Shown here one piece after another: positions 11,389 to 23,411 of a stretch of 64,000 nucleotides of DNA. The stretch is taken from the NCBI GenBank assembly GCA_036785705.1, contig JAWUZG010000004.1, positions 9,148,501 through 9,212,500 on the forward strand, given 5' to 3'. The translations under genes and the position numbers were made by a program. The first letter of the stretch is position 1. Each line of letters opens with the position of its first letter. The DNA comes from Acanthornis magna. Taxonomy: Eukaryota > Chordata > Aves > Passeriformes > Acanthizidae. Under the pieces are notes generated by a model. It made no database searches. It was given only the letters and a program-made list of their open reading frames with translations, and was not told the DNA's origin.

Positions 11389-14300
11389 CATCTATACTAT
11401 ATATGTATTGAATTTTTCCAGAACCAATAGCTGACATTGAGGCTGACAAGCATTAAATGTCCTTGTGTGTGTCTGTCCCTATCACTGAATTCTTTCATCT
11501 TCAAAAACAGGAAAACAGACCCAAAATGATAATTAAGAATGTCTCCATGCCATAGCATGCCATAACTCCTGAACCATGCTCAGAAATTATTTGGGAGATC
11601 GCTGATTGACTCAAGACAAATTGTCAAGGCTCACTATAAAAATAAAAAATCAAATTAAATAGACGCTGAAGTTCCAGAGCATATATACATTCCCTGGAAC
11701 TGTTTAATTTATTAACATAAACATAGAAAAAGACATTGCAGCATATGATGCATGCAACACAATCTCTACAGTGGCCAACTGGAAATGTAAAACACAGGGT
11801 GAATCTTGAAACACGTTTCATGGTTTTAGCTTCAAATATGCCTTGGTACCATTTTCCACTCTTTTTTTTTTTTTTTTTAAGTTTATGCAGTCAAAGACAT
11901 TTTATTGGGAAGGACACAAATCTGTATTTTGAATTGTACCATATTATCCAGTTACCTGATGAAGATGTGCTCTCGTTTGCAAAAAAAACCATTAAATCAG
12001 AAAGGAAGAGAATTATTATGAATAAAGCATATCAAGGTGATCTGAACTCTATCACCCACATTAAATACTATTATGTTACACAAAAGACACATTTCTAGTG
12101 ATACTGCCATCATGATAATCTACCAGATTAATGAAGTATACTGTTTTGTGTGCATTTTCTCACCAAATGAATCTTCTGAATTGAAATATGATTTCAGTAA
12201 CAGAGGTAGTCAGTGGTCTTTTGCAGCAGAAGTGTATATCCTCAAGGTTAACGTCTTTTGAATGGAAGTGGGAAATTAGGATTTAAACTTCCTACTATCA
12301 GGAAGGATCACAAAACTAAACCTTCATCATCCATGTCTCAATCAGCATTCTAGCATCTGGACATCTGCATAAATTTGGAGATTGCTATACATTTTCAGAG
12401 TGTGTCTGTCAGGCATGTCTGAGAGTGCCAACTCTAACAGCTGCCTCAGGGAACAGAGCCAAACAAAGAATAATTTCTCAGTCTCAACTGGATTTAGGTT
12501 TATGTATCACAACACTCCATAAGGCAGAAGAGTGCCTTGGCAAGGTTAGGAGCATAATTCTCTGTTTATGTAATTTTACAGTTAAAAAATAAGCTTCGCC
12601 AGGGAAAATCAGCAGGTAAATGAGGTCTTTCTTTCCTACAGGTATTATTTGTCACTGTGAATTGTTTGTTTTTATGTCAAATCACTGAAAAAAATAGCTA
12701 GAATCTACCTCATATGATTAGAATCTTTTTTTCTGTTGCACCATTACTATCACTAATGTGTTGATTATGAGAATAAAGCCTTAAGTTCTGCTTTCCATTT
12801 ACAGCCCTCCCCCAATTTAATTTTTATATTACTTGGGTTTTTCTTCTATTAGAAACACAGTGTGATTACCTTGGACTTTTAGTCTGTGATGTTGAAATAA
12901 TGGATAAGTAATACTTTAGAATCTGTTTTCCAAATCACCAGGAGAAATTTTAATTCCTTTGCTGAGGAAACCATTAACTCTTCATTTCCTAGTTTTATTT
13001 CTAGTCAAAAGAATTCCAAGCCCCTTCGCTTTCACTCTTTCCTACCTCTAAAAAGAATGTTCTTTATCAACATTCTAGGAGTCAGGATTTTCAGGTGCCA
13101 GGAGATCAAACTTCAACTCAAGTGAAAGGCAGCAGGAGATAGAAGTTAAGCATCAGGCATCAAGAAAGCAATCACCAGGTGTCAGACAGAGTCGGTCAGC
13201 ATGCAGTGTGATATAAAGATCTAAAAAGATGGAGTTACTCCTTAAGAAAAGCACCCTAATTCTGGTTTATTTTTAAATTTAATTTTAGCCTTATTTCCTG
13301 GTCAAACTAGGGTTGCAATAACTCTGTGCGTGTGTATTTTGTTGGTTAGTTTGTTATCCTCAAATGCTTCAGAAGACAATTACTTTCAACTCTATTTGAC
13401 AAAAGTTCAGTAATCTCTGATGCTGAGTTCCTCAAGATTCATGGTAAAAGGTAACCAAGTAGAAGAGAAAAGCCTGTAAGAGTTCCTGTTCTTAAAGAAC
13501 TGAAATGTGAGTTCAACAGGGCTTGAAAAAAATCACACAAAATGCTGAATAGAGACATACCACGGAAGACACAATTGCTAGAATACTTTTCAAATTACTC
13601 TCTCAGTTAACTAGAGTGTGGAGTTGCCAGAACTCTGCTAGTAAATTTATCTGGTTCACAACATGAGCTCTAACCCTCGTGCCCAATTATCTATGATGTT
13701 TAATCGTTAACAAATCTTCTTGCATAGTCTTTGACTTCAGACATTTCTTTAGACATTCCTTCAGGCATAGTTTCTTGGGTAGCACAGTCTAGCAACCATT
13801 CCAAACGTACTGTGGCATCTGGGGGTGGATGAATTTTGCAAGTGAGTGAAGCTATGCCTAACCAACCACCCAGGCAGGACTTGAGAAAATTTGCTAGTAC
13901 TGCCTAGCTTTCTAGTATATATATACAACCCCAAATTTGCAGACTTTCATTTCTTGCCAGACTTTAAGGACAAGTGTTCAGCTGCTAAGCACTTTGAGAG
14001 CTTCCAAAATACTTCTTGAGGGCAGAGAGCTTCTCAATTTGTTGCTTTACACTTGTGCTTTCTTTGAAATCATGTCCAAATTTGAGGGGGTTGACCTTCT
14101 TTTCACACAGTTGCCAACCTGTTCAAATATTGGCGTATATGGACAGAATCAGACTCAATTGCTTTCACCCAGAAGGGCTTCCTCACCAGCAGATTAGAAC
14201 CCTCACTATGTGTTCATCATCTTCTTACTCTTCTGCTGTAGTTGTGCAGAAAAGAATGTCAGACTTACTGGAGTCGAAATAAAACATAATTTTGCATGTG

Positions 14301-17173
14301 AGAGATTAGTATGTCACCTGGAAAAGGAAAGATATAAAATATAATATCTGTTTCAGAAATGGGCAAACTTTTTGTTTGTGTCTATAGAAGTAAATTTCAG
14401 AATAACTATTTAGAACATGCATAACAGTTCAAGACTTTTCCTTTCCCAGCAACATTTCCCAACCACTCCCCAGTCAGATAAAACAGATAGAGCCAGATGG
14501 CTAACCTATTCCCATATGGAATGTGATTTTGAATAATTTTAGGTGAGGAAAAGAAATGAATTTGCCTCTTCTACCAGCTGGGCAGCACCTTTAACTGTCT
14601 CATTCTAACAAAAAAATGGGAACACTTTGTTCCAGCTTAGTTTAATGAAAATAACATCAGCAAAATATTTGTTAGCAGTTCATTTCTGTCATGTTGCTAA
14701 GCTAACAGTGAAAAAATATTTTCATATCTAACCTAGTGATATTTTGGAAGAAGAATTTCTTGCTTTGTGTTTTGATTGAACTGAGTTACAAAGTAATCTC
14801 TGAACTGCTGAGCTATAATAAAACTGGCACAGTTCTAGGCATGCACAAAGAAATAAGAGTTTAAGAATTTTAAAGTAAAGGGACAGTGAGTGTCTGTAAT
14901 ATAGGAAGGCATAGAGTTACAGGAAAGTTAAATATTAATTTTTAGAATAACAAATTTTATATTGACTTTGTAATTTTCACTCTGTTCTCATTGTAGGTTA
15001 CAGAAGAGGTGGAGTTAATTTTTTTTAAATTAATCTGACAAATGAGATTGTATTTCTGGCTGATGCTGCTGGGTGTTGTCATTATGACTGATGAATTTCA
15101 AGTCAAAATCTGTTACGTTTTTTCCTCACCCCAGTTCAAACAGATATTTAAAGCCACCTCTGGATTTTAAGATTTAGTTGAAAGAAATGTTGCAGACACA
15201 TGTGCTGAATTCATGCTGAATATATGTCTGAGATATTGTTCAGTTCATTACATTTGAAATTTACAGAAAATGCACCATTACATTGCAAACTACTTGGGTG
15301 GAGCTACTTCAGAAGCACCATCACATAATTCTTTGTGGTGGCAATATCTACAGTTCTGAACAAGACAATTAAAATACTATACTGAAGATCATCCTGTTTC
15401 TCTGGTGAGATATATACAAATTTTTGAAAAATATGAGCCTTTTCTTCTCGTATTACTGGCTTTTCACAGTTTCGTGCAAGATTTATCAGTGGAATAATGT
15501 CTAGGAATAATGAATAATGTCTGTTAGGATTTTGAGTCTGTATAAAAATAGTCTGGGTAAATTAAGAAAATAAGATGTAATCACATACTGAATTGAGAAG
15601 CAGCAGAAAGAATGACAGTATGACAAAAATGTTGAGAGAGAAGAAGGTCTGGCAGATTGGAATGCCATCTGAAAGACACCAAGAAGAGACTTGATGAAAG
15701 TCCTATCTTTTGTGTAGTCCTACCAATTACCGCAAAATGCTGAGGTGAGCTGAATGAGAAAGTTCTACGTCATTCAAGGAGAATATAGCATGATTGCTCA
15801 GCCATCCCTTACAAGAGGTAGAGGTGAAATTGTGTGTATCGGAAAGTCATAAAGATTGACGGCATCTGCTGCTTCCAAATGTATCTATCTGCATGCAAAC
15901 CACTGTGAACTGATGGAAAACAAAGTCTGTTTGCCCAGGGAACGTGCATTAGTAGGCTTAATTTCCATAGCCCATTTACCCAGCTGAGGCAAGAATGTCC
16001 CAGAGAAATCAGCTGGTTCATGATAAGAATTCAAAGCCACAAAACTAAATAAAAAGAGATTATTAGCTGCATTGCGGTAAGCAAACAGTAAAGTCTTAAA
16101 TGATCAATACTTGACAAGAGACATGTCACAAACTTCATGTATAGGTCAGGAACACACGAAGTTTTTCAAATAAATCGACTGACTTCTGGACAAGGCACAT
16201 AAAATGTCACTTTTTATCTCTCAGTTGATATTTTTCTCACAGACTAAAAAAATAAAAAAAAAATCACCTCCCTCAGAGATTTGATCGAAAAGATAGTCAC
16301 TCCTGATACAAGTTTAAGGAGAAAAAACTGCAATCAAGTCGAAATTTTTGTCACTACCTTCATCTCTGATTTGTAGAAGGTTGTGCTTTGGGATATTTGG
16401 TATGTCTGAGAATTACCACCAAAGAGCCCTTCTGTTCTTTAATCACTGCACTAAATCTTAACAAACGTGAGCATGAAAACTATTGTGCTGTACTTGTGAG
16501 GCATATATCAAAGTTATATTTTTAAAGCTTGGAAAGGCAGTTGAATCATGCATGTTCTTTATGGAGCTCTGATCAGGCTGATAAAGGCAGTTCAGCTTCA
16601 ATAAATGCTTTTTAAGTGAATGTTTTGGAAAGTGAATAGGAAATTCAAAGCTCAAACTGTTGCCTAACTGCTCCCATAGCACTTTGATCACTTTGCTGCT
16701 GACATTTTGTTAAAAATGTCTTGTTTTTATTAAAATGTTAGGATCTGGGGATTTAGAAAGTTAAGTGTAGTCACTGAAAAAATAATATACAGTAAAACTG
16801 AGTGACATAACTTATTAAGTACTTTGTACACATTTCTTAAAAAAGAAAACTTTTTCCCTGTGGGGTCAAACACAGCTTTGCACTTCTCCAAAAAAAAGTT
16901 TGTATTGTTAAAGCAAGACGAGTGCTGAAGAAAAATCAAACAGCCGTGCTTTGCCTGAGGCAATGCCCCCCTCAAGTTATAAGACTTTACTATGAAAAAA
17001 GTAGACATCCAATAATTTAAAAATTAATAACATATAAAAAACATCATAAATGGAGAGTGTGAATTTTCTGTGTCATGCTTCTGTTAAATATTTATGTCAG
17101 ATTATTTTCTGTTGGAGGACATAAAGGACAAGCTGTCATAATTTCCTTACTTTTCTTGTTACACAGAATACAT
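11389..17173. other. AT-rich unique sequence, no gene seen
   Basis: It includes a poly(T) run near 11861-11879 and short frames without motifs. Overlapping plus-strand frames at 13937-14282 end close to an AATAAA hexamer (14278-14283), but there are no supporting exon features. Confidence 0.55.
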
Positions 17174-17180
17174 CATCTAT

Positions 17181-17222
<42 letters not shown>

Positions 17223-17250
17223 GTCATCTCTCTATCTTTCTGTCTATCTT
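17174..17250. repeat. (ATCT)n tetranucleotide microsatellite
   Basis: A core of about ten uninterrupted TATC units lies at 17182-17222, followed by decayed copies with GTCT and CTCT variants. It sits about 100 bp upstream of the first recognisable retroviral sequence, so the 5' end of the retroviral relic may be lost close by. Confidence 0.95.
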
Positions 17251-17363
17251 CAGCAGTATAAAGTTCCTTCTTTCTGAGGTATTAGAATTTTTTTAACAAT
17301 AGGTGATTTTTACTAGATACATTGCAATATACAACCATGAATACAAAGGAAGAATTAAATCCT

Positions 17364-17800
17364 TGTTCCATACCGGACATGTTGGAACTTCAATATGATG
17401 TGGAGTCAAAGGCAGCCAAATGGTATGCCATAACTGATATCACTAATGCATTTTTCTCAATCCTTATGGTAGCATAGTGCCAGACATAGTTTGCTTTCAC
17501 TTGGAGGGGTGTCCAGTATACCTGGAATCAGCTGCCCCAGGGGTGAAAATGCAGCTCAACCATCTGCCATAGACTGATCTAGACTGAAATGGGGTGAAGT
17601 TCCAAAACACCTGAAATATGTTGAGGATATCATTGTCTGAGGAAGTAAATCAGAAATTTTTGAGGAAGGGTAGAAAACAATCCAAATTCTTCTGAAAGCT
17701 GGGCTTGCTATAAAACAAAGGTAAAGGGACCTGCACAGGAGATCCAGTTCATGGGAATAAAATGGCAGGACAGACACCATCACGTGCCTGTGGAGGTGGT
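17364..17800 (+). pseudogene. pol: Reverse transcriptase fragment of ERVL pol, inactivated
   Basis: The frame around 17394-17460 carries retroviral RT motif A, with its aspartate codon at 17436-17438 in the context AITDITNAFFSI. The same frame shows FAFTWRGVQYTW and the QLPQG motif (17529-17543), then a TGA at 17544. A different frame holds the polymerase box as YVED (17617-17628): one of the two aspartates normally present in the YxDD catalytic box is glutamate here. It is followed by another TGA at 17638. The thumb-side segment IQFMGIKWQD is still readable near 17736-17768. The enzyme would have copied viral RNA into DNA; this copy is dead through stops, at least one frameshift and the altered catalytic box. 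Neighbours are integrase remnants downstream and a microsatellite upstream. Confidence 0.85.
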
Positions 17801-18403
17801 TAACAACCCGTTTGGACAGGATCAGCCATGCAAAATATGCTTTACTCCAAAGCTCGGGAGAATGTTCTCACATGAAAAATCTGGCAAAGAACATCAGAAG
17901 AAACCTAGGGTCAACCATTAGAGTTTTGGAGCCAGGGCAATCGAGGATCGGAAGCCTACTACATTCCAAATAAAAAAAGAGATATTCACAGACTGTGAGG
18001 GGCTTTGATCAGCCTCAGAAGTTGTTGGGACAGAAGCATGTATCCTCTTGGCATTGTGACTACCTGTGTTACATTGGGTGTTCAGGGGAAACATCCCACA
18101 TATCATGTGACCAGCACTACATGGAGTCAGTGAGTAGCACTAATACAATGAGTCCAAATGGGAAAATCCAAATTACTAGGAATTCTGGAAGAGATTATGG
18201 ACTGGCCAGAAGGCTGAGATTTTGGAGCATTGACAGAGAAGGTGACTCAGATGAGATAAGGATTCCAAGACTGGAATAGCTCGGGTGGTCTTAGACTGGG
18301 AACGAAAGGGTGATCTATGTGTAGCCTGATGGGCCCATGAAGGATCAGGACACCCAAGAAGGGATGCAACAGACAGATGGGCTCATGATAGAGGGGTAGA
18401 CCA
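17801..18403 (+). pseudogene. Degraded middle pol region (connection/RNase H)
   Basis: This stretch lies between the RT and integrase remnants and is much shorter than the RT-to-integrase interval of a full-length ERVL pol, so large deletions are inferred. Small protein-like segments appear in changing frames, but no complete RNase H active-site set can be traced. It is assigned from its position between two recognisable pol domains rather than from its own motifs. Confidence 0.5.
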
Positions 18404-19140
18404 CAGATGCTATCACACACATTATCCACCAGTGTGAAACGTGCTGCCATCAGGTGAGCTACACAAGTGAAATATTCTTGGAACAGAGGGTGGCTGGGTT
18501 TCCGATATGGTGAGGCCTGGCAGATTGACTACATTGGACTATTGCCACAAACTCACCAAGGCAAGAGCTACATACTCAGCATGGTAGAGGCAACAACTGT
18601 CTGGCTGGAAACACACCGTGTATACCATGCCACTGCTCAAAACACCACCTTAGGCCTTGAGAGACACATTTTGTGGCAACAGGGTACCCCAGAGAGAATT
18701 GAATCTGACAACAGGACTCATTTTTGAAATAACATTATAAAGTCTTGGGCAAAGAAACATGGCATTGAGTGGATATATCACATCCTTTATCACACACAAG
18801 CCTCTGGAAAGACTGAGACATATAATAGACTGCTGAAGACTACATTAAGAACTGTAGGTAATGGGACATGGAAGTACTGGGATGTAAATTTATCAGAAGC
18901 CACTTGTTAACCGCCCTGGTCCTAAACCCCTACATACTGTGGGAGGAGATAAGGTATTACACACAGGGAAGTGGCTGCAGGAGTCTGTGTGGATTGCTCC
19001 TCCCATGAGAAAAGAAAAACCCATTTGTGGGATTGTCTTTGCGCAACAACCAGACTGTACTTTGTGCATATCGTAAAAGGACAAGGAGACCTGGTGTGTG
19101 CCTCGAGGAGATTTAGCCTTGGGGGAAAAATAATCTGTGG
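18404..19140 (+). pseudogene. pol: Integrase fragment of ERVL pol, inactivated
   Basis: The relic has the N-terminal zinc-binding end (HQCETCCHQ, 18427-18453), a +/-1 frameshift, and then a catalytic core in one frame from about 18467. The core aspartates are at 18527-18529 (in QIDYIG) and 18707-18709 (in ESDNRTHF). The glutamate is at 18815-18817 (in KTETYNRLLKT). Spacing between the second Asp and the Glu is 35 residues, the canonical D,D(35)E arrangement. A TGA at 18725 interrupts the core. C-terminal sequence resembling the integrase DNA-binding end continues in other frames to about 19140. Integrase joins viral DNA to host DNA; this copy cannot be made intact. It is followed by a spacer, a polypurine tract and the 3' LTR. 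Confidence 0.88.
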
Positions 19141-19486
19141 CATAAATTGTACGTTATCTGAAGTAAAGTAGCAGAAATGACATGAACTGATGAAAAATTA
19201 ATTTTAAGCCCAAGTCATGGAACTGAAAGGGTGGAGGAAGCCCATGAAATGAGAAAATAATATCTATTTGTGAAAGGACAATGGTTAGTAGTTAAAGAAA
19301 ATGTACAAATCTATATGTTGGGTACAGAGATGGTTTAAGGATGTGGTTTAAGGATGTGGTTTAAGGATGTAGTTTGAGTTTTACGTGTTAATAAGAAAAG
19401 ATTTCATTAATAATAAATACAATGAAACAGAAGATATGTAAATTATGTGGGACCTGAGTATAAAACAAATAGCATGGAATAAGGGG
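19141..19486 (+). other. Spacer between pol and 3' LTR of the ERVL relic
   Basis: There is no env-like frame. It contains three exact tandem copies of the 13-mer GGTTTAAGGATGT (19332-19370) and ends with the purine tract AAGGGG (19481-19486), the expected primer site for plus-strand DNA synthesis next to a 3' LTR. Confidence 0.6.
19332..19370 (+). repeat. 13-bp tandem repeat, three exact copies
   Basis: The unit GGTTTAAGGATGT occurs at 19332, 19345 and 19358, and a decayed fourth copy may start at 19371. It lies just 5' of the polypurine tract of the ERVL relic. Confidence 0.95.
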
Positions 19487-20081
19487 TGGAGATTGACTGG
19501 GTCTGGCTGAGACAGAGTTCATTTTCCAGTAGCAGCCCTCGCAGGGTTATGCTTTGCATTGGAAAGGTGTTGATAACACATCAGTGTTTTGGCTCCTGCT
19601 GAGCAGCGCTGGCACAGCATCGGGACTGTCCCTCAACATTCAGTCCACATCAAGAGCTGGGAGTGGGCAAGATCCTGGGAGGGGACCCAGCTAGGCTGGC
19701 TGATTCAAATTAAGTGAGTATTCCATACCACATGATGTCAGCTCAGGTATTCCATGTGGTATTTCATACCACACGATGTAAACCTAAGGGAAGGCGGAGG
19801 AATGGAGGACATTCATTATTTACAGTGTTTGCCTTCCAGAGCAACCAGTATGTGCGCTGAAGCCCTGCTTCCTGGGAAATGGCTTGGCATTCCTTCCTGA
19901 TGGGAAGTAGAGAAAAAACTTTTTTTTTTTTCTCTTTGTTTATGAACGCACAAATTTTCTCTTTTGCTTTAGTAAACTACCCAATCTCAACCTACAAGTT
20001 GTTTTCCATATCAAGCTGGAAAAGGGAATGGTAGAGTAGCCTGGTGGTCATCTGGTATGCAGCCAAGGTCAGCCCACCACA
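19487..20081 (+). repeat. 3' LTR of the ERVL relic
   Basis: It begins TGGAGATTGACTGGGTCTGG straight after the purine tract and ends with CCACCACA, so it has the TG...CA ends of a retroviral LTR at about 595 bp. Recognised bird ERVL LTR blocks include GTTGATAACACATCAGTGTT and the TGAGCAGCGCTGGCACAGCA stretch. A CRE-like TGATGTCA (19733-19740) lies in a 19-bp segment that recurs at 19761-19779. An AGTAAA polyadenylation-type hexamer lies at 19971-19976. The exact 3' edge is judged by eye and may be off by some tens of bases. Confidence 0.85.
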
Positions 20082-22811
20082 CTTCTACATTAAACTTACT
20101 CAGAATCTAATATATTTAAATGGCATCAAATGTAAATCATAACAGAGGGTTATGGAGTGGAAATTCTTTAGTGTTTAGCCCTTTGCAAGTAGGAATTCTT
20201 AAATATATTACTATCCATTAGGCAGTGACCATTGTTATTTTTTTACTCTTTCAGTGCTAATTGGTAGGATTCTGAAGCTCAAGAGAAATCCTACTACTGG
20301 AAAGGAGAATAGATTTTATGAGAAGAAAGATCAGAAAAATACTAAAGTTGACTATTCATAATGGATTGACATGGAAGATTTTCTTTCCTGGGCTGAAATA
20401 TAATAGAGGGGAAGGTACTGAGATTCTACAGATTTCAGTTAATGTAGTTTCATTATCTTACATTCATGAATCTTATTAGAAATGGGAAAGATACAAGGAA
20501 GAGGGGTTTATCTTCAAAATGTATCAAATTTCCAAGAAGTTTAATGGGAGTAAAATGGATTTTCATTTTGAGACTGTACTTTCATGAAGAGGTCAGTATT
20601 CCCTTAAATAAATACATACATAAATAGATAGATGGATAAATACATTCTGCCATGGATGACAGCCTTCTAGCAGATCTGTATTTTGCTTTGTGAAATTATT
20701 TGTTGTGACTTCTGTTTATTGATTTCCAAGCATATACTTTTAATTGTATAATCGTAATTAAGGTGATTTTCTTTTTAATATTAGTGATTATCTTGATTGA
20801 TGTAATCTTGTGAGCTAACAATTTATTCCTTACCTATACATCGTGCTTCACTGAAGTATAGAAAATAAATTCAAAAACCCAGTGAAACGAAAGTGGCCTA
20901 TTAAGAAGATAAAATTTTATATCACCAGTGGTTTGATTGAGTTTTCTGCTTTGTTCTCTATCTTTCCATGCAAACTCTAGGTTTCTTAGTATAACCTCTA
21001 CATCCTTTTCGCATTGATGAACAATTGTTAATCCTTGTTTTACAGCAACATCCTAGAGGAGCAGAGAAAATTAATGTTTCATTCATTAGGACAGATAGAT
21101 AGAGAGAGAATTTCATTCCTTTGGTTTAGACAATATATTGAATTTAAATGTCCTACACAGATGCATCATATTTATTTTCATGGGTAAATTTTGAAAAAGA
21201 TTCTTAGAGGATTAATTCGGCATTTAAGCATTACTTTGCCTAAGCATATCTTCAGTATTTCTCTTCCAGCATAAAACCAAGTTTAATCTAGTGGCCTCCT
21301 TCTAAGAAAACACCCTCCACACCCCACATTTTGCCTACTCTGCCATGGGTTGCACATCTGCAAACATAACAGCTAATTTTACCAGATAGGTGGTGCTATG
21401 ATTCTGTGTATCAAAGGGCAGACTTCAGCCATAAAAGCTGACAGTAAGTACCTCTTCACATTTTATTCTGAAAAGCAACTGGCATTTTTTCCCCTCTGTG
21501 CTCTGAGGGAGCTCACAGAATAATAGGTGAAATGTCAAGAATAATTAAGAAAAATGATGGTGTTATATAGCAGCACAAGAAATTCATCTTTCTGCTCTGA
21601 TCTTCCTGCCCACCTTCCCTTCTGCTTTTAAATGTCATCTCTGTTCTCAAATTATTTAGGATAGGCCTTGAGAGAGGGTAGAATATTTTTTAGGTAATTT
21701 AACACACTCTTTGGGTTGAATTTCTGATGTCTATTCTTCTTCATATCCCTCCAGATAAAAAGGTTTCTTTTAATTCCTTTTCTGTATTCAAGTGTGGTAA
21801 AATGGAGTAGTTTATTTATTTATTATTTATAATTAAGTAGGAGGGAGAGGAAGGCCTTTTTCTTCGTCGTCTTCTGAAAATGGTTTCATATATTTTATTT
21901 TACCATCACTCCACTGTCTCTTTGTTCCCAAGTATATACCCTGAGAAAACTCTTGCCTGCTCCTTGGAAATAAGATGTCCAGAATGCACTAGGGCAAGGT
22001 TATTTTGAAAGACTTCAGAACTCAGGCTTGCTTCAGTTTTACATCAGAAATTTGTTGAAATGTACTTAACAATAACTACTACAAGTATCCTGCTCTCTAT
22101 TGACAGGGGGCAGGATGTCAGTCTTTATTTTACAAAATTATAAAAGAGATAAAATTGTCTTTGTGCATTTTTAAAAATTATTTTCTGTAGTATAAAACCT
22201 TGATCAAAAACCATATTGCCCTATCACTGTGGAAATTAAGTATTTGGAGAAGAAAATGAAGAGACTAGGCAGCAGGAGGAGCTGAACATGAATATCAAAT
22301 AACTGTAGACATTCTACACACGCATAGAGATTGCACACAAAAATATTGTAAAACTGAAAATATAAAACACTTCTTCCTTAATATAATATGGTTGATTACT
22401 CAGACTAAAAGCTTTTCTTTTTTTTTATTTTCCCCTTAAGGTTTTTCTCACCTGTTATTCCTGCAGAATCCTTGAACAACTCTCTCTTACTTTTTCTGCA
22501 GTCTCACCTTTGTTACCTTTCATGGTTCTAGCCTATGCAGTTTTGTCAGCACTCTTTCCCAGAGTTTTGGCAGTTTTCTCAGATGTGTGAGCCAAGATTA
22601 TGCCACTGTGTTGCATTAAAATTAGGCTTTGGATCACAGAAGCATGACACTCTAGGAGGTTTAAAATAATTTCCAACTATTTTCACAAGAGACTCTATTT
22701 TATTGCCTGATCATCAATGCTTAATGTCTTTTGAGTTGTCCTGGGGCATCAAATACAACCTCATGGGATTGATGTTATGAGAGCCTTACAAACTGAACCA
22801 TTAGAGTGCCC
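20082..22811. other. AT-rich unique sequence, no gene seen
   Basis: It holds short tetranucleotide-like stretches (AAATACAT/AGAT type near 20608-20645, AGAT near 21090-21110, TTTA near 21810-21830) and nothing coding. Confidence 0.6.
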
Positions 22812-23411
22812 GGGTGGCCAAGAGGGCCAATGGCATTCTGACCTATATATCAAAAATAGTGTGGCCAGCAGGACCCACGGCAATGACTGTCCCCGCCCCC
22901 CCCCCAAGTCCTCTGTCCAGTTTTGGGCCCCTCACTACAAGAAGGACATTGAGGTGATGGAGCTAGTCCAGAGAAGGGCAACAAAGCTGGCAAAGGTCCA
23001 GAGAGTGAGCCCTATAAGGAATGGCTGAGGAACCTGGGGTTGTTTAGCCCTTGGAGAAAAGGAGCCTCAGAGGAGACCTTATCACTCCCTACAGCTACCT
23101 GAAAGGACACTGTAACGAGGCGGGGGTTAGACTCTTCTCCTAGGGAACTAGCAACAGGACAAGTGCACATAGCCCAAAGTTTCACCAAAGGAAGTTCAGT
23201 TTGGACATCAGGAAGAATTTCTTCACAGAAAAGGTTGCCAAGGGCTGGAATGGACTAGGCAGGGAGGTGGTGGGTGCACCAGCCATGGAGGTGTTCAAGA
23301 AATGACTGGATGTGGCACTTAGTGCTGTGGTTTAGTTGTCAAGGTTAGTCAAAGGCTGGACTCGATGACCTTGGATGTCTTTTCCAACCTAAATGATTCT
23401 ACGGTTTTATG
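22812..23411 (+). mobile_element. CR1 LINE, ORF2 end and 3' UTR, 5'-truncated
   Basis: The first part matches the C-terminal end of CR1 ORF2 at DNA level: GGTGGCCAAGAGGGCCAATG near 22814, then GTGTGGCCAGCAGGAC and TGTCCAGTTTTGGGCCCCTC near 22916-22935, the region encoding the QFWAPHYKKDIEVME-type ending. A C-rich slip (CCCCGCCCCCCCCC) marks a small deletion near 22890. The 3' UTR follows with the TTTGGACATCAGGAAGAA block and the end CTCGATGACCTTGGATGTCT...GATTCTACGGTTTTATG. It is a different CR1 subfamily from the copy at 4531. It is non-functional. Confidence 0.93.

Larger units (their letters stand above)
17340..20081 (+). mobile_element. ERVL-class endogenous retrovirus relic, 5'-truncated
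   Basis: This is a partial provirus on the plus strand with pol remnants (reverse transcriptase, a degraded middle part, integrase), a short spacer, a polypurine tract (AAGGGG, 19481-19486) and a 3' LTR. No 5' LTR, gag or env is recognisable. The translated pol fragments and the LTR resemble the ERVL-type (class III) elements common in bird genomes; that assignment rests on memory of the family, not on a search. Several stops and frameshifts show it is non-functional. With the 5' end missing, target duplications cannot be checked. Confidence 0.85.

Noticed and set aside
13937..14283. Overlapping plus-strand frames followed by AATAAA, suggesting a last exon
   Set aside because: No protein similarity recognised, no convincing acceptor site, and AATAAA is frequent by chance in AT-rich DNA.
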